Shown: positions 20,182-30,218 of the stretch, piece after piece
Position numbering within the stretch: position 1 is the stretch's first letter
Layout: the number at the start of each line of letters is the position of its first letter
Source: Parietichytrium sp. I65-24A
Taxonomy: Eukaryota > Sar > Bigyra > Thraustochytrida > Thraustochytriidae
Assembly: GCA_012862575.1 (NCBI GenBank)
Contig: BLSF01000013.1
Span: 372,001 to 436,000 of the forward strand
Direction of reading: 5' to 3'
DNA length: 64,000 nucleotides
Translations under genes and position numbers: made by a program
The notes under the pieces: model-generated
Database searches by the model: none
Told to the model about the DNA's origin: nothing
The model's input: only the letters and a program-made list of their open reading frames with translations

Positions 20182-20874
20182 ATGGGCGTCAACGTCGTCG
20201 AGCAGAACATGGACACCAAGGGCGCGAGGCGGATGTCGCTCAAGAGGCTCTCGGACCGCATGGAGGGACTCTTGCAGAGAACCAACGTCAAGAAGCGCCC
20301 GAGCGTCCGCAGAATCCCTTCGAATATCAGCGATGTCAACAGCACCCGCGGCGCCGCACTCAACGAGTCTAACGCACTCAATGAAGAAGGTCTTCGGATC
20401 ATCGACAACATCGCACAGGATATTGAAGCCAAGATTCAAGCAGAGACCGGCATGAACTCGGATGATGCTTTCTCAAGGGGTCGAGTACCTCCAGTCAGCA
20501 TCTACGACTACTTTTGCCGGATGGCAAGATACATCAACATGTGGCGTGGACACGCCGGGGGTAGCGAGTCGGCTGGAGTGCGAACTGCGGTGATGGCCAT
20601 CATGTACATGCAGAGATTGGAACGCATTCGTCCAAACTACGTTGTCAACCAGTTCAACATCCACCGCTTGGCGATGTCTGCCTTCCTTGTGGCGACCAAA
20701 TTCACTGAGGATATGCCAATCTCCAATGACTTTTGGTCAAAGGTTGGCGGTGTCCAGATGCGGGAGGTGAACCAGCTTGAGCGCGAGTTCTGCTCGCTGC
20801 TCAAATTTGAGCTCTTCATCGACGAGAATGACTACATGCGATTCCTTGATCATTTCGACCTCCCTGAGTTTTAG
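20182..20874 (+). CDS. PHO80-like (P/U-type) cyclin
   Basis: 230 aa, single exon, ATG in AAAAATGGG context. Residues 1-75 are basic and Ser-rich. A single cyclin box follows from about residue 105: VSIYDYFCRMARYINMW, then a middle helix ending in MYMQRLERIRPNY, then NIHRLAMSAFLVATKF, NDFWSKVGGV and LEREFCSLLKFELFI. The NIHR..L/A..A..VA.KF and KVGGV blocks are hallmarks of PHO80/PCL and plant cyclin-P/U proteins, which bind PHO85/CDK5-class kinases and regulate phosphate signalling or the cell cycle. The partner kinase is not in this window. No destruction box was noted. Confidence 0.92.
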   Translation: MGVNVVEQNMDTKGARRMSLKRLSDRMEGLLQRTNVKKRPSVRRIPSNISDVNSTRGAALNESNALNEEGLRIIDNIAQDIEAKIQAETGMNSDDAFSRGRVPPVSIYDYFCRMARYINMWRGHAGGSESAGVRTAVMAIMYMQRLERIRPNYVVNQFNIHRLAMSAFLVATKFTEDMPISNDFWSKVGGVQMREVNQLEREFCSLLKFELFIDENDYMRFLDHFDLPEF

Positions 20875-21184
20875 AGCCTTTGACACTTCTTTTTGCACCC
20901 CTGAGATCATACTTGCCTGCCCTCCCTGACCTGTGAATACATTAGACACGATTTGAAACTGAACATGCAAACTTTTTTTACTTTATTCTAGACACTGTGT
21001 TTCGCACTTCAATCAATCACAATCCACGTCTCACGGTATGGATGAAGATTCATTCCCCAATCTCAAAATTCTTCCAAAGTTGAAAACATACTTTGGCGCC
21101 GAAAGAGAGTTCTCGGCCTCTTGCCGATGAATACGATTGAAGTGGGGAGAAAATAAGAAAGGAAGGAATACAGAAAGTTGTTTC
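20875..21184. other. convergent spacer
   Basis: 310 bp between the cyclin stop and the P4-ATPase stop. It contains a TTTTTTTACTTTATT stretch near 20972 that could serve 3'-end formation. No gene was seen. Confidence 0.5.
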
Positions 21185-24100
21185 TCACGGAAAAGAGGGG
21201 TGAATACTACTGGACTTCCCGCGTCTCTTGCCGACGCGCTCGGAAGCTCGAACAATATGCGAGTCTGCGGGGCAAAATAAATGACTGTACGAATAGACAC
21301 CGAACGAGGGAAGTAGTGCAAATGAGCTCGTGACGAGCGCAGAGAGCCAGGAAGTTTGATCCTCGAAGGTGGCAAAAATGCCGAGCGCCTGGTTTGAAGA
21401 TGAGAGAAGGCCTGGAATAGTATCAGTTTCAGACCAAAGCCAGCACGAGCCAAACCAGAGGAGCAAAGAAGCCAGGTACGACACCACCATGATGTAATTA
21501 ATGGTCTTGTTTTCGAAGAGCAGGCGTGTTGTAACAACCACGCAAACGCACAGATGAACAAGAGTACCAAGTAGCCAGACGTCGTGCGAGTATCCCCCGG
21601 CGGAGGTCACACTTCGCGGGCGAACCTCAAGAATAAACATTAGCAAATGTGTGATGATAAAGGACTGAACGAAGCCTTCGAAAATCCAGCGCCAGAAAAT
21701 TTTTCGCGAGAAGAAGCGCGACTTGGAGGACCGCAAACTTCCCTCCTGATACAAACGCGGGAAGGCGAGGCAGCTCTTGTCACTAATGTCCTGGTCAAAC
21801 ATCCCGAAGAACAGAATTGGGAACGACGTGAAGATGAGGTTGTATCCCTGGTAGAACGGGTAGTCCAGGTAAAAGTTTTGTCCGGAAGCGAGGCACACAA
21901 ACGCATAGAAGAACTGCGGCAATACGAGAACGGCATTCTTGTAAAACATGTAGCACACCAAAATTCCGACTCTGCGAGCGGACCACCGCCCGTGAACAAG
22001 TAATAGCCGCTTCAGAAATCGGAACCTGGCAATCGCAAAGTCAGCCGCGTTTGCTGCTTGAAGGCCTTCCTGCCCGTACAAACCAATACCGACATGTGCC
22101 CGCTGAATCATTGGGACGTCGTTCGCGCCGTCTCCGATGGACAGTGTTTTCACTTCTGGATTGGTCGAGCGTACGGCCCCAACGATGATTGCTTTCTGGT
22201 CCGGACTTACTCGCGCACAGATAACAGACTCGCACAAGTCGGCGATGATCATAAAGTTGCGCATCTCTTCGAACTTGTTGATCGCAAAAACAGTCTTGGT
22301 GTCCAAGACAAGACAGAATCGTTTCGAAGCGTCTTTAGTGGTCGCATCGTCGATCTGCTTCTTGGCGTCATCCAGTTTTGTGGTGAGCTTATCGTGCGTG
22401 ATATCCGCATATTCAAGGTCTTTAAACAGCAAGTATAAAACTTCCATTTCATGTGTCCACAAAGCACAAGAGAACCCGATGTTCACGGCCGTGTCCACCT
22501 TGTCCCCTGTCAGCATCCACACTTTCATACCCGCTTCGCGAATGGCGGAAATAGTCTCTGCAACCTCTTCTTGCAGTTTGTCCTCGATGGCAGTGCAACC
22601 AAGCAGCTCGAGACCAACCTCAATCTCGTCTTCCATGGCTGCAACCCGGCTGTGTCGATCCTCCAAGGCGACATTCGCATCGTGATACCTTGCGCACCAG
22701 TCCTCGTACACCTCGCGATCCAACACTTTCGAAGCGATGCACAAGGTTCGCAAACCTTCGGCAGCAAGGCTGTTAAGCGCCGCCAGAGCACTCTCCGTGA
22801 CTTCGGAGTCTTTGCTTGCGGGGGAAAGTCGGTCCAAGATTACATTGTCTGCGCCTTTGCAGTGCAAGACAATCTCCCCACTGGTTGGGTCTTCTACAAT
22901 GACGGAGGATCGCTTCCGGTCACTCGTGAAGTCGAGGGATTGGAGGATGGTGTACTCTACCTTGGTAGGCACTACCTCGTCTTTCATTGTCTGCTCAATT
23001 ATCATGCTCTTGCGTCCGCGCTCAACCAAGGCGAATCCGTTTTCGCGCGCTGCTTGGACGAGTGCACCCTCGTCGGGCGACGAAGCGGAATATACTAGCT
23101 GACCTCCTTCCTGGCTGTGTTCCGGTATTACAGAATGATTCAAGGCCAGGGATTGGAACAAACGCTGCACATGTTTCTGATCCTCTGAATCGCTTAGAGA
23201 TATCTCGAGGTCTTCGTCCGACGAAGTCCGGAAGAGCTTTTTATTACAGCTGCAAGCTTTAAACTTCATGACATTCGCCGTCAGGGTACCCGTCTTATCG
23301 GTGAAGACGTGCTCAATGCAGCCCAACTCCTCATTGAGCTCGGAGCAGTTCACCTTGGTGCTTCGGTTAGTCTCGGGGTGGTACATTCCCAAATCCCAGG
23401 AGATAAAGAAGCCTTGGCCAAACTTGACCATGTCAATTGTCACTAGCAGTGAGATCGGGATGAAATTTGTAAATATGATGACGTAGTTGAAAAATCGGAG
23501 GACCAGCTCCAAGAAAGGGCTCGTACTATCAACATTTTTCAGATAGTAAAAGTCTTCGGAGAGCCCCATCATGATGCTCGACCCCAAAGCTGCACCTATG
23601 CAAAACAGACATTGCATGCCAAACACGTATATCATGAGCTCCTGAGCATGATTCATGCAAGAGCTCGTTTTGAAGCTTGATGTTGCTGAATTCATGTGCA
23701 ATTTCGTTTCTTCTCCGGCGTACACAACAACCCCTATTGCCCACGCTGAGTTACGCATTTGCGAGCCTCTCAGAATGATATTCTTCTGCCCTAGCGGAAT
23801 TTGCACCTTGTCGCCATCCTTGGTATGGTATGAAAGAGTCGCCTCGAACGACTCGAGAATCTTATTCGGGCCGTCGCATGAAACAATAACATTTTCTCCG
23901 AGGTCCTGAATGTTCTCGGGTATGTCAGGCGCAACTTGACGCTGCTTGAGGTTCGTCTCTCCGTCGAGACCAGCTGTCATGACATATACCACTCTATTAA
24001 CTGTATCGGAACATGCCAATAAGGCAATATCTGCTGGAATACGCTCTCTGTTCTTGAGCTTGACAACGGACCCAACTCGAAGAGAGCTCCACGGCTGTTC

Positions 24101-24520
24101 CACAAATTCCATCTCGTTCTTAGAGTTGACGTGATCAAAAGATTGCACCACCCGATTATTTTCCACCTTGTCGAACCGATGTCGAGAATAGTCTTCCAGC
24201 GCATCCTTAAAAGCAGTCACTAACAACACAAAGGCGAGGGGCATGGCCATCGACGGATCTCCCTGAGTAATAGACACCTCCATCCAGGTCTGCAAAAGCA
24301 TAATTAGCAAAAAGTACACATTCGCAGCTCGATGGAACTGCTTGTACAGGTTTAAGAAGGGAAAGTTCCACAATGTGTAATGTGTCGTCTTGATTGTGTT
24401 GGTCTTTGTTTGCAGGTCCGCTGCCTGCACAACGCTGCCCGCCGGTTGTGAAACATTTACTCTTATCGTTCGTCTCTCCGGCTCCACTCGTATAGACGAC
24501 CTCCGCCGCACACGCCGCAT
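21185..24520 (-). CDS. P4-type ATPase, phospholipid flippase
   Basis: 1111 aa, single exon, ATG start. P4-ATPases move aminophospholipids from the outer to the cytosolic leaflet of Golgi, endosomal or plasma membranes, usually with a CDC50 subunit (not seen here). In order: basic N-terminus; the family opening RTIRVN...TKTNTIKTTHYTLWNF; actuator motif DGET (186-189); P4-specific PISLL in TM4 (355-359), replacing the cation site of other P-type pumps; phosphorylation site DKTGTLT (Asp408); nucleotide-binding KGAD; hinge MLTGDK; GDGANDVPM; and a C-terminal block with six TM segments. Length is normal for the family and every catalytic motif is intact. The substrate lipid cannot be deduced. Confidence 0.96.
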   Translation of the reverse strand: MRRVRRRSSIRVEPERRTIRVNVSQPAGSVVQAADLQTKTNTIKTTHYTLWNFPFLNLYKQFHRAANVYFLLIMLLQTWMEVSITQGDPSMAMPLAFVLLVTAFKDALEDYSRHRFDKVENNRVVQSFDHVNSKNEMEFVEQPWSSLRVGSVVKLKNRERIPADIALLACSDTVNRVVYVMTAGLDGETNLKQRQVAPDIPENIQDLGENVIVSCDGPNKILESFEATLSYHTKDGDKVQIPLGQKNIILRGSQMRNSAWAIGVVVYAGEETKLHMNSATSSFKTSSCMNHAQELMIYVFGMQCLFCIGAALGSSIMMGLSEDFYYLKNVDSTSPFLELVLRFFNYVIIFTNFIPISLLVTIDMVKFGQGFFISWDLGMYHPETNRSTKVNCSELNEELGCIEHVFTDKTGTLTANVMKFKACSCNKKLFRTSSDEDLEISLSDSEDQKHVQRLFQSLALNHSVIPEHSQEGGQLVYSASSPDEGALVQAARENGFALVERGRKSMIIEQTMKDEVVPTKVEYTILQSLDFTSDRKRSSVIVEDPTSGEIVLHCKGADNVILDRLSPASKDSEVTESALAALNSLAAEGLRTLCIASKVLDREVYEDWCARYHDANVALEDRHSRVAAMEDEIEVGLELLGCTAIEDKLQEEVAETISAIREAGMKVWMLTGDKVDTAVNIGFSCALWTHEMEVLYLLFKDLEYADITHDKLTTKLDDAKKQIDDATTKDASKRFCLVLDTKTVFAINKFEEMRNFMIIADLCESVICARVSPDQKAIIVGAVRSTNPEVKTLSIGDGANDVPMIQRAHVGIGLYGQEGLQAANAADFAIARFRFLKRLLLVHGRWSARRVGILVCYMFYKNAVLVLPQFFYAFVCLASGQNFYLDYPFYQGYNLIFTSFPILFFGMFDQDISDKSCLAFPRLYQEGSLRSSKSRFFSRKIFWRWIFEGFVQSFIITHLLMFILEVRPRSVTSAGGYSHDVWLLGTLVHLCVCVVVTTRLLFENKTINYIMVVSYLASLLLWFGSCWLWSETDTIPGLLSSSNQALGIFATFEDQTSWLSALVTSSFALLPSFGVYSYSHLFCPADSHIVRASERVGKRRGKSSSIHPSFP

Positions 24521-24743
24521 TTTGGATTACGCCGACCCGCGCGGCAGCACTCAGGCCGACAAGCTCCCGGCGCACCTCCCAGCAGACTAGGGTCTTTGCT
24601 CGCGTCCTGGCCGCAGCTCCAAGCAAGGAATGAGAAAGACGAATGATGAATGAGCGGATGGGTAAACCACGTAGACCACAGGCGCACTACTCTCTTGACT
24701 GCGCCAGGCCAGTTTCCGATCCACTGCACGACCGACCGCCACG

Positions 24744-24766
24744 AGCAGCAGCAGCAGCAGCAGCAG
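24744..24766 (+). repeat. AGC trinucleotide microsatellite
   Basis: About seven uninterrupted AGC/CAG units upstream of the P4-ATPase start. Confidence 0.9.
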
Positions 24767-24922
24767 TCGAGCCAAGCCGCCGCAGTCCTCGTCACGACCA
24801 GCGACCTCTCGTGCAACGCTCTGAGCCGAAGGCAGTAGCGCGTGAGCGGAAGAGAGCAAAGTAAGAAAGAAAGGACACAAGTAGGGTAAGCCCGAGGTCG
24901 CGTGTAGGACTGGGGGGGAGGG

Positions 24923-25042
24923 GATGAAGGGATGAAAGGATGAAAGGATGAAAGGAGGGAGAGGGGGGTTGGAGAGCGAGATGGATAAATTGTGAGGGGA
25001 GGAGAACAGACAGACAGACAGAGAGAGAGAGAGAGAGAGAGA
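24923..25042 (+). repeat. compound microsatellite GATGAAAG / ACAG / GA
   Basis: Four 8-bp GATGAAAG-type units (24923-24956), a G-rich purine linker, four ACAG units (25005-25020) and about eleven GA units (25021-25042). The whole stretch is strongly purine-biased on the + strand. Confidence 0.9.
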
Positions 25043-26126
25043 TTGGCTCTGTTGCTAAAAGGTGCTAAAAGAGCAAGTGCAGTGATCGATGAACCTTCCC
25101 TTCTCTCTCACATTCGCCGCTGCTTCTTGCTTGCCTAATTTTCGCCCGGCCAGGCCGCTGCTTAATTGAAGACGTGGCTATAAACACAACCTTGCGATCA
25201 TGCACGGTCCATATCAGCAAGACTGGGAAGGAAGGAAGAATGGATTGCGAGGCAGCGGGGGTAGAGCGAAAGGGAAACCATACATGCCTCGCTTGCGTCC
25301 ATCTCCACATCCCCACGCTTTCCGCTACTTGTGACTCAGGTCTTCTCCGTCATTTCAGAATCAGGCAAAAGGTGTCCGTTCACTGCAACGGATCCGCACA
25401 ATGAACGAACAAACTGGCCTACGTCATCGCGGCAGCACAGCGCGCGTGAATAAGCCACCGGTAGGAATGCAGCTATTCATGACGCAAGATGGCTTGTGCA
25501 ATGCATGCCCGTTATGGGTGGCAATTGGCTAGCGCCTATATGTAGAAACCTGTGGCAGCAAGGTCGTGATGAAAGAAATTCGGGTAGAAGTGGTACAAGA
25601 AAGAGGACAGGCGAAATAACGTTATAATTTTTGGATGTGATGATGATTGCTTGATCAGTGAGCAAAGGAGCGGCTTCGGTTCGCCAAAGGCGACGAGTTG
25701 CGCAGGGGTCCGTCTACGACTGTGCCATTAGCGGGAGCGCGTGCGATGCATAATTGGCAATATTCAAGGGGAAATTTGCACTGGTGAATGAGGTGTGCTT
25801 CCAAGGCGAGCGTCTCTCTGCAAGTTTCTGGCTCGAAGCGGGCATTAAAAATGCTTTGATTGTGTTTTTCTTGTGCGGAAGGGGCAACCCTTTCTCCGAA
25901 ATTGCTTGGCTCCGTAACAGAGCTGCTATGACACAAACCAAATTTTCTTCAAATTCTGAAAATTATTTATTTTGTTGAATGGCTCACTTACAGTACGTTT
26001 ACGACGTATTCCCACCTAAGCAAAAATGTGCGGACGGACTCTCACAGTCAACCCCCTCTCAGCGACTCCCACAGGTATATCAAAACAGACAAAACTTGTA
26101 CCTCGTCCAAAAATCTCGTTTGGTCC

Positions 26127-28694
26127 TTATTCGATCTCCTTCATAGCCTCAAGTCCTAAAGACAAAATGGCTTCGATATCGAATACCTTGTCTTGACTCT
26201 TGTCGACAGTGCTGTCGATGTATCTGTCCTCAATTCTTTCGAAAATTTCCATAAGGTTCATACGAATGTTGCGTGGCGGCAAAGACTCTATCCAGGCCAT
26301 CCAGCGTGGGAGGTAGACATGTTTCACCAACTCGCCCGATATTCTCGATGCGTATGAGTGTAGGTAGTTGGAGCTCTTGGACCAATGAGTGAAAAGGATG
26401 CGAAAGTCTCGCAGGTGATGCTCGTTAAGCGCCTCAAAGTCCACATCATCCATTGTTCGTTTCCACATCCAATGGTTTGACAGCAGCTTTTCAAGTAATG
26501 TAAGTAGCGTTCTGACTTTCTCCCCAAGTCTTGATATTTCTTCCAAGTCTTGTCGCAAGTAAGCTTGAGAGAGCAACTTTTGTAACCGAAGCATGTCATC
26601 TGCGATGGCTTGCTGCGCAAAATACACCAGGTCGTAAGCAACAACCTGGAGATGTACCCCGGGAACCGACGGAGGTGCCTGTGAGGCTACTTCGCGGTAT
26701 CCGCTAAACAAGAACCTGACACATGCCCGAAAAGCGTTCGGATCGTAATCGAGTTTGGTGGGCTGGAAAGCCATGTGCTCCATCTGCAAGTCCGGCCGCG
26801 ACTCTATGACAGATTTTGTGTTTCCCCATCCAATGAGAAACTCGCGCCGATTATAGACGGTCTCCGCAGAGCACCTCCACGATTGTAAAAAATACTTTGA
26901 TTCCGGCCCGGCTGGCGGGAGATGATAGCGCGCAAGCACCCACCGTTTCAGCCATGCCTTGGGATAGCGTTTCGGGATGCTAAAGTCTTGGTTCGCGTCT
27001 ATATCCCATGCTTTAGCTAGAACGTAATCATAGACCATCTCATTTTGTTCGATTCCTTCCATAGCGAGGCCGAGGCCGATCACATTTCGAGATTTAGCCA
27101 ACGCATCGTTAATTTCTTGATCAATGTCATTGATCTCGCCGGCCATGCCTTTCGTGCCGCCGAAATTGTGCAGATACGTCCAAATCAGCCTCTCTTTCTC
27201 GAGGGCAGGCTGCAAGCGACGCCACTGAGGTCTCTTTTCTCCGTGGAGATCAAGGTACAGAACCCTTTTCGCGGGAACAGCGTTGGAAAAAGTCGAGAAC
27301 TTTCGCGGGGTCCATATCTCTGGGTTGTGGGCAAAACACCACATCTGGACAACCATGACACTGTTTTCGTCACACGCAAATACCGGGTCGGAGACAGCAG
27401 AGAATGCCGCACCAACGTCCGTGGACCCAGGGTCCATTTCATTAAAGATATCCACAGAGTAGTAACGCGTTCTGAATTGAGAGAGCTCCTCGCTAAACTC
27501 TTCAATAAGCTCTTGAACAAGGAGCTTTGAGATGGTGGAAACCATCGGATCTTCGGGTCGCAGTCTCTGCAGTCCCGAGAACTTGTTGTAAAACCCGGAC
27601 CAGTACGAGGCTTGGTCGGTTCCTCGGCGAACAAAATCCCGGGGCACATGGAGGTTGAATGCTGGAAGAATAGGTCTGATGCCGAGTTCGCCCATACGAG
27701 CAAGTATCTTGTGCTGCAAAGCGAGCTGTTTCTCCATCCACGCTTCCGTCAAAGGCTCCCCAAGCTCTTGCAAGTTGCCCATTCGATGCCACGAGAGGTA
27801 TGCTGGCCCAGTGAAAAACTCGTGAGGCTTGAAGGTTCCTTCCGGCAGTACTTTGTTCCACACCCGACTCCAGATGGCTTCTTGGCCCACGTGCGCGAGC
27901 GCCAGATTGATCCCTCGCAAAGCCATCCAGTCTAGTTCCTCCTCCCACCGCTCCCAGCCCCACCACGCTTGTGAATAGCTATACGTGACCTGATTTAAAT
28001 AATACCTGTAATACACTTTGGCTGTGCACGGTGTTTTCATACAGGGCAGACTCTCCACATTGCTGGGATCTTCTCTGTACGCTTCCACGAGCTTTGCGAT
28101 GCATGGTTTCTGCGGCTTGGCTTTGCCCCTCGACGCCCAGGAGAGCAGCTCCATGCTACAAACCTGTCTATAGAGCTCTCCCAGCCCTTTCGTCACCGCG
28201 CTCCTGGACGACCCCACCACGGACAGCTTGCCCTCGCTCGGGTCCAGTTCCATCTTAAAGCACTCCCGCGCCGCCCCTTCTGCCTCATTCGAATGAAAAC
28301 TCAAGCCTTGGCACAGCTGATCGTCCACCTCCGTGCGCAAATATCGCACATCCTCCGACGGCGCCCTGCGCCGCACCAGCGCGTCCAGCCCATCTCCATC
28401 CCCATTCCCATTTCCATCTCCATCTCCATCGACACTTGCCCGACCTGCCCCACGTCCAGACTGCGACAGCAGCGTGTCCTCTGTGGTGCATTGAGGCGCC
28501 AGAAAGGCGCGATGCCGCTGCGTCGCGGGGCGCGCACCCTCCGACGGGCCCATGCGCGCGGCTGTTGCCCACGTGAGCACCAGCGCGGCGCCGCACACCA
28601 GCCCCACCAGCAGCAGCAGCCGCGGCTCCGCGCCCCTCCCCGCACGACCACGCCGCGAGGGGCGCGCCGCGGACCGCAGCGCCCCTGATTCCAT
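26127..28694 (-). CDS. alpha-N-acetylglucosaminidase (GH89, NAGLU-type)
   Basis: 855 aa, single exon. It removes terminal alpha-linked GlcNAc; in animals it acts in lysosomal heparan sulfate breakdown. A basic N-terminus precedes one hydrophobic segment (about 25-46), predicting a signal anchor or signal peptide into the secretory or lysosomal route. A Gly/Asp/Asn low-complexity linker at 88-102 comes from a CATCTC/CATTCC-like repeat. The GH89 domain starts near 225: YRYYLNQVTYSYSQAWWGW, WMALRGINLALA, EFFTGPAYLSWHRMGN, FNEM (Glu419), LHNFGG, and EGIEQNE (Glu546). The two Glu match the acid/base and nucleophile of the family. The protein is about 110 residues longer than human NAGLU, mostly from the N-terminal extension and linker. 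Confidence 0.96.
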   Translation of the reverse strand: MESGALRSAARPSRRGRAGRGAEPRLLLLVGLVCGAALVLTWATAARMGPSEGARPATQRHRAFLAPQCTTEDTLLSQSGRGAGRASVDGDGDGNGNGDGDGLDALVRRRAPSEDVRYLRTEVDDQLCQGLSFHSNEAEGAARECFKMELDPSEGKLSVVGSSRSAVTKGLGELYRQVCSMELLSWASRGKAKPQKPCIAKLVEAYREDPSNVESLPCMKTPCTAKVYYRYYLNQVTYSYSQAWWGWERWEEELDWMALRGINLALAHVGQEAIWSRVWNKVLPEGTFKPHEFFTGPAYLSWHRMGNLQELGEPLTEAWMEKQLALQHKILARMGELGIRPILPAFNLHVPRDFVRRGTDQASYWSGFYNKFSGLQRLRPEDPMVSTISKLLVQELIEEFSEELSQFRTRYYSVDIFNEMDPGSTDVGAAFSAVSDPVFACDENSVMVVQMWCFAHNPEIWTPRKFSTFSNAVPAKRVLYLDLHGEKRPQWRRLQPALEKERLIWTYLHNFGGTKGMAGEINDIDQEINDALAKSRNVIGLGLAMEGIEQNEMVYDYVLAKAWDIDANQDFSIPKRYPKAWLKRWVLARYHLPPAGPESKYFLQSWRCSAETVYNRREFLIGWGNTKSVIESRPDLQMEHMAFQPTKLDYDPNAFRACVRFLFSGYREVASQAPPSVPGVHLQVVAYDLVYFAQQAIADDMLRLQKLLSQAYLRQDLEEISRLGEKVRTLLTLLEKLLSNHWMWKRTMDDVDFEALNEHHLRDFRILFTHWSKSSNYLHSYASRISGELVKHVYLPRWMAWIESLPPRNIRMNLMEIFERIEDRYIDSTVDKSQDKVFDIEAILSLGLEAMKEIE

Positions 28695-29404
28695 GCCTCA
28701 CAAGCGCCCCGGGTACGCGCCAAGGGTGCGCGCGCGAAACGGCGAGAGGGGAACTCGTTCTTTCCTGGTTCTATCAGAGGCTCGCCACACCTAGCAAACT
28801 GCACGGGGAACGGCAAAGTGGGACTTGTGGGACTTGTGGGAGGTGTGGGAGTTGTGAGAGGTGTGGGGTGGATTGAGGGTCCGCGGATCGGTCCTCGTCT
28901 CCGCCGGGGACTGCCTCGCGAGTGGTTCCTGCCCCCCCGACCAATATATTCTTTTCCTTTTCGATTTTCGTTTTCCCTTTCTATTGTTTTCCTTTCTCCT
29001 TCCTGAGCCGAGAGTGAGCCCTGGTATCTACGGCGCAGGGTGCGCGAGTACTGTGGAATCGATCGAGCGAGGACCCTTTACGGTCCGCTCTCTCTGCCAC
29101 ACAGCTCTATCCCAGTGCCATGGTGGCATACGACTATCCACTTATCTATACAAATCCATACTCTCTGACCTCGGTGAGTCGGCTACTCGAAGGAGTAGTG
29201 CCGGGAACCAGATCCGTCAGACCTATAGAAACCGGTTCTCCAGAGGAGAACCGGACGTCGGTGAGTTGGCTACTCGAAGGAGTAGTGCCGGGAACCAGAT
29301 CCGTCCGACCTAGAGAATCCGGTTCTCGAGAGGAGAACCGGAGCAAGAGCTCTCTTGCTTGCTTGGTAAACTAGCTAGTAGACATAGTAGAGAGCGTGTC
29401 CTGA
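28695..29404. other. NAGLU upstream spacer
   Basis: Starts with a GTGGGA/GTGTGG-rich repeat (28818-28868) and a TTCCTTTTC pyrimidine stretch (28955-29005), and ends with the 87-bp hairpin repeat listed separately. No clear gene was seen. Confidence 0.6.
29171..29344 (+). repeat. 87-bp tandem repeat, two copies, each with two hairpins
   Basis: Copy 1 is 29171-29257 and copy 2 is 29258 to about 29344, roughly 90% identical. Each unit contains CTACTC-GAAG-GAGTAG (6-bp stem, GAAG loop) and CCGGTTCTC-5 nt-GAGAACCGG (9-bp stem). The second-hairpin stems are unchanged while the loop differs (CAGAG and GAGAG). The period is a multiple of three, so frames stay open across it on both strands, but I see no evidence of translation. 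Confidence 0.9.
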
Positions 29405-29950
29405 ATGAGAGACGGGTGGGCCATGCGGCGCGCAGTAGCGGAAGGAGTTATTGCGTGTAAGCGCGAGGACAGAACTTTGTTGTGTCCGCGCATGAAGGTC
29501 TTCTCGGCGAGCGAGTGGACCAGCAGGAAAGTGCGAGAGGTTGGGGGATGTGCGGGAGATGGGCATGTTGATGATGGCCAGGGGAGAACGACCTTTGGCG
29601 CGGCTGGATGGTGCGCGAGAGGGAGCGGATGCTGGCAAGTTGCGGAGGAGCTGGGAAGGTTGATGGATAGGAGATGCTGGGAAGCTCTTGGTGCGCGAGC
29701 TTGCGCGATGTTGGAAGCTGTCGAGAGGATGAACGAGGATGGTCGACTTTCCATGGAGAATTGTTCCGCCTTGGAAGCGGCGCTGTGCGTGAACATGGAT
29801 CTTGCGGACCAAGAAGCTGATAGCTTGCTGAAAGCTATGTGTTGGTGCACTGGCTGGGCTGATAGACGCCTCTTGCGGTATGAGAGCATCCCGGAGATCA
29901 ACGGTTTTGCGGATGCTCTCCTTGTGGCCTCTGAACATAGTCGTATATAG
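29405..29950 (+). CDS. uncertain hypothetical protein (181 aa)
   Basis: An ATG-initiated open frame with a Cys/Trp/Arg-rich first half and a more protein-like, amphipathic second half ending in LLKAMCWCTGWADRR...GFADALLVASEHSRI. Frames on the opposite strand are open over the same stretch, Ser/Pro-rich, and look like antisense by-products. No family is recognised. Either this is a small lineage-specific gene or the openness is due to base composition. Confidence 0.28.
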   Translation: MRDGWAMRRAVAEGVIACKREDRTLLCPRMKVFSASEWTSRKVREVGGCAGDGHVDDGQGRTTFGAAGWCARGSGCWQVAEELGRLMDRRCWEALGARACAMLEAVERMNEDGRLSMENCSALEAALCVNMDLADQEADSLLKAMCWCTGWADRRLLRYESIPEINGFADALLVASEHSRI

Positions 29951-30218
29951 ACAGACAGTCAGGCACCTGTCATGAGTACCTTTTTCGTCCGAGTCTGCAA
30001 AAGCACCATGTACTTTTTTTTCTTGTTGGCCTGTTCATAAATGGAGGAGGTTAATATTATATCTCCGAGGCGAGGTGGACAAGAGTGTGTATATCGGGAA
30101 ACATTCTTCTGAAAAAATCTTGATGATCTTCGTTCCATGTGTACAAATAACTTTTTCAGAGTTTATATTTTCACTAGCCAGGGTCTATGCAAGCCATCAT
30201 ATAATTTGTGAATCATCG

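Larger units (their letters stand above)
24521..26126. other. spacer rich in simple repeats
   Basis: About 1.6 kb upstream of the P4-ATPase and downstream of NAGLU (both minus strand). The first 500 bp carry the listed microsatellites. The 25100-26100 part has no repeats and only short unrecognised frames (up to 93 codons, minus strand 25655-25936), which I do not call. Confidence 0.6.

Noticed and set aside
25655-25936. 93-codon minus-strand frame with scattered Cys and His
   Set aside because: Two minus frames are open together, no zinc-finger spacing is complete, and no start context or splice signal supports it.
29375-29938. 187-codon - strand frame
   Set aside because: Ser/Pro/His-rich antisense-like composition; the opposite frame is slightly more protein-like and is listed at low confidence.
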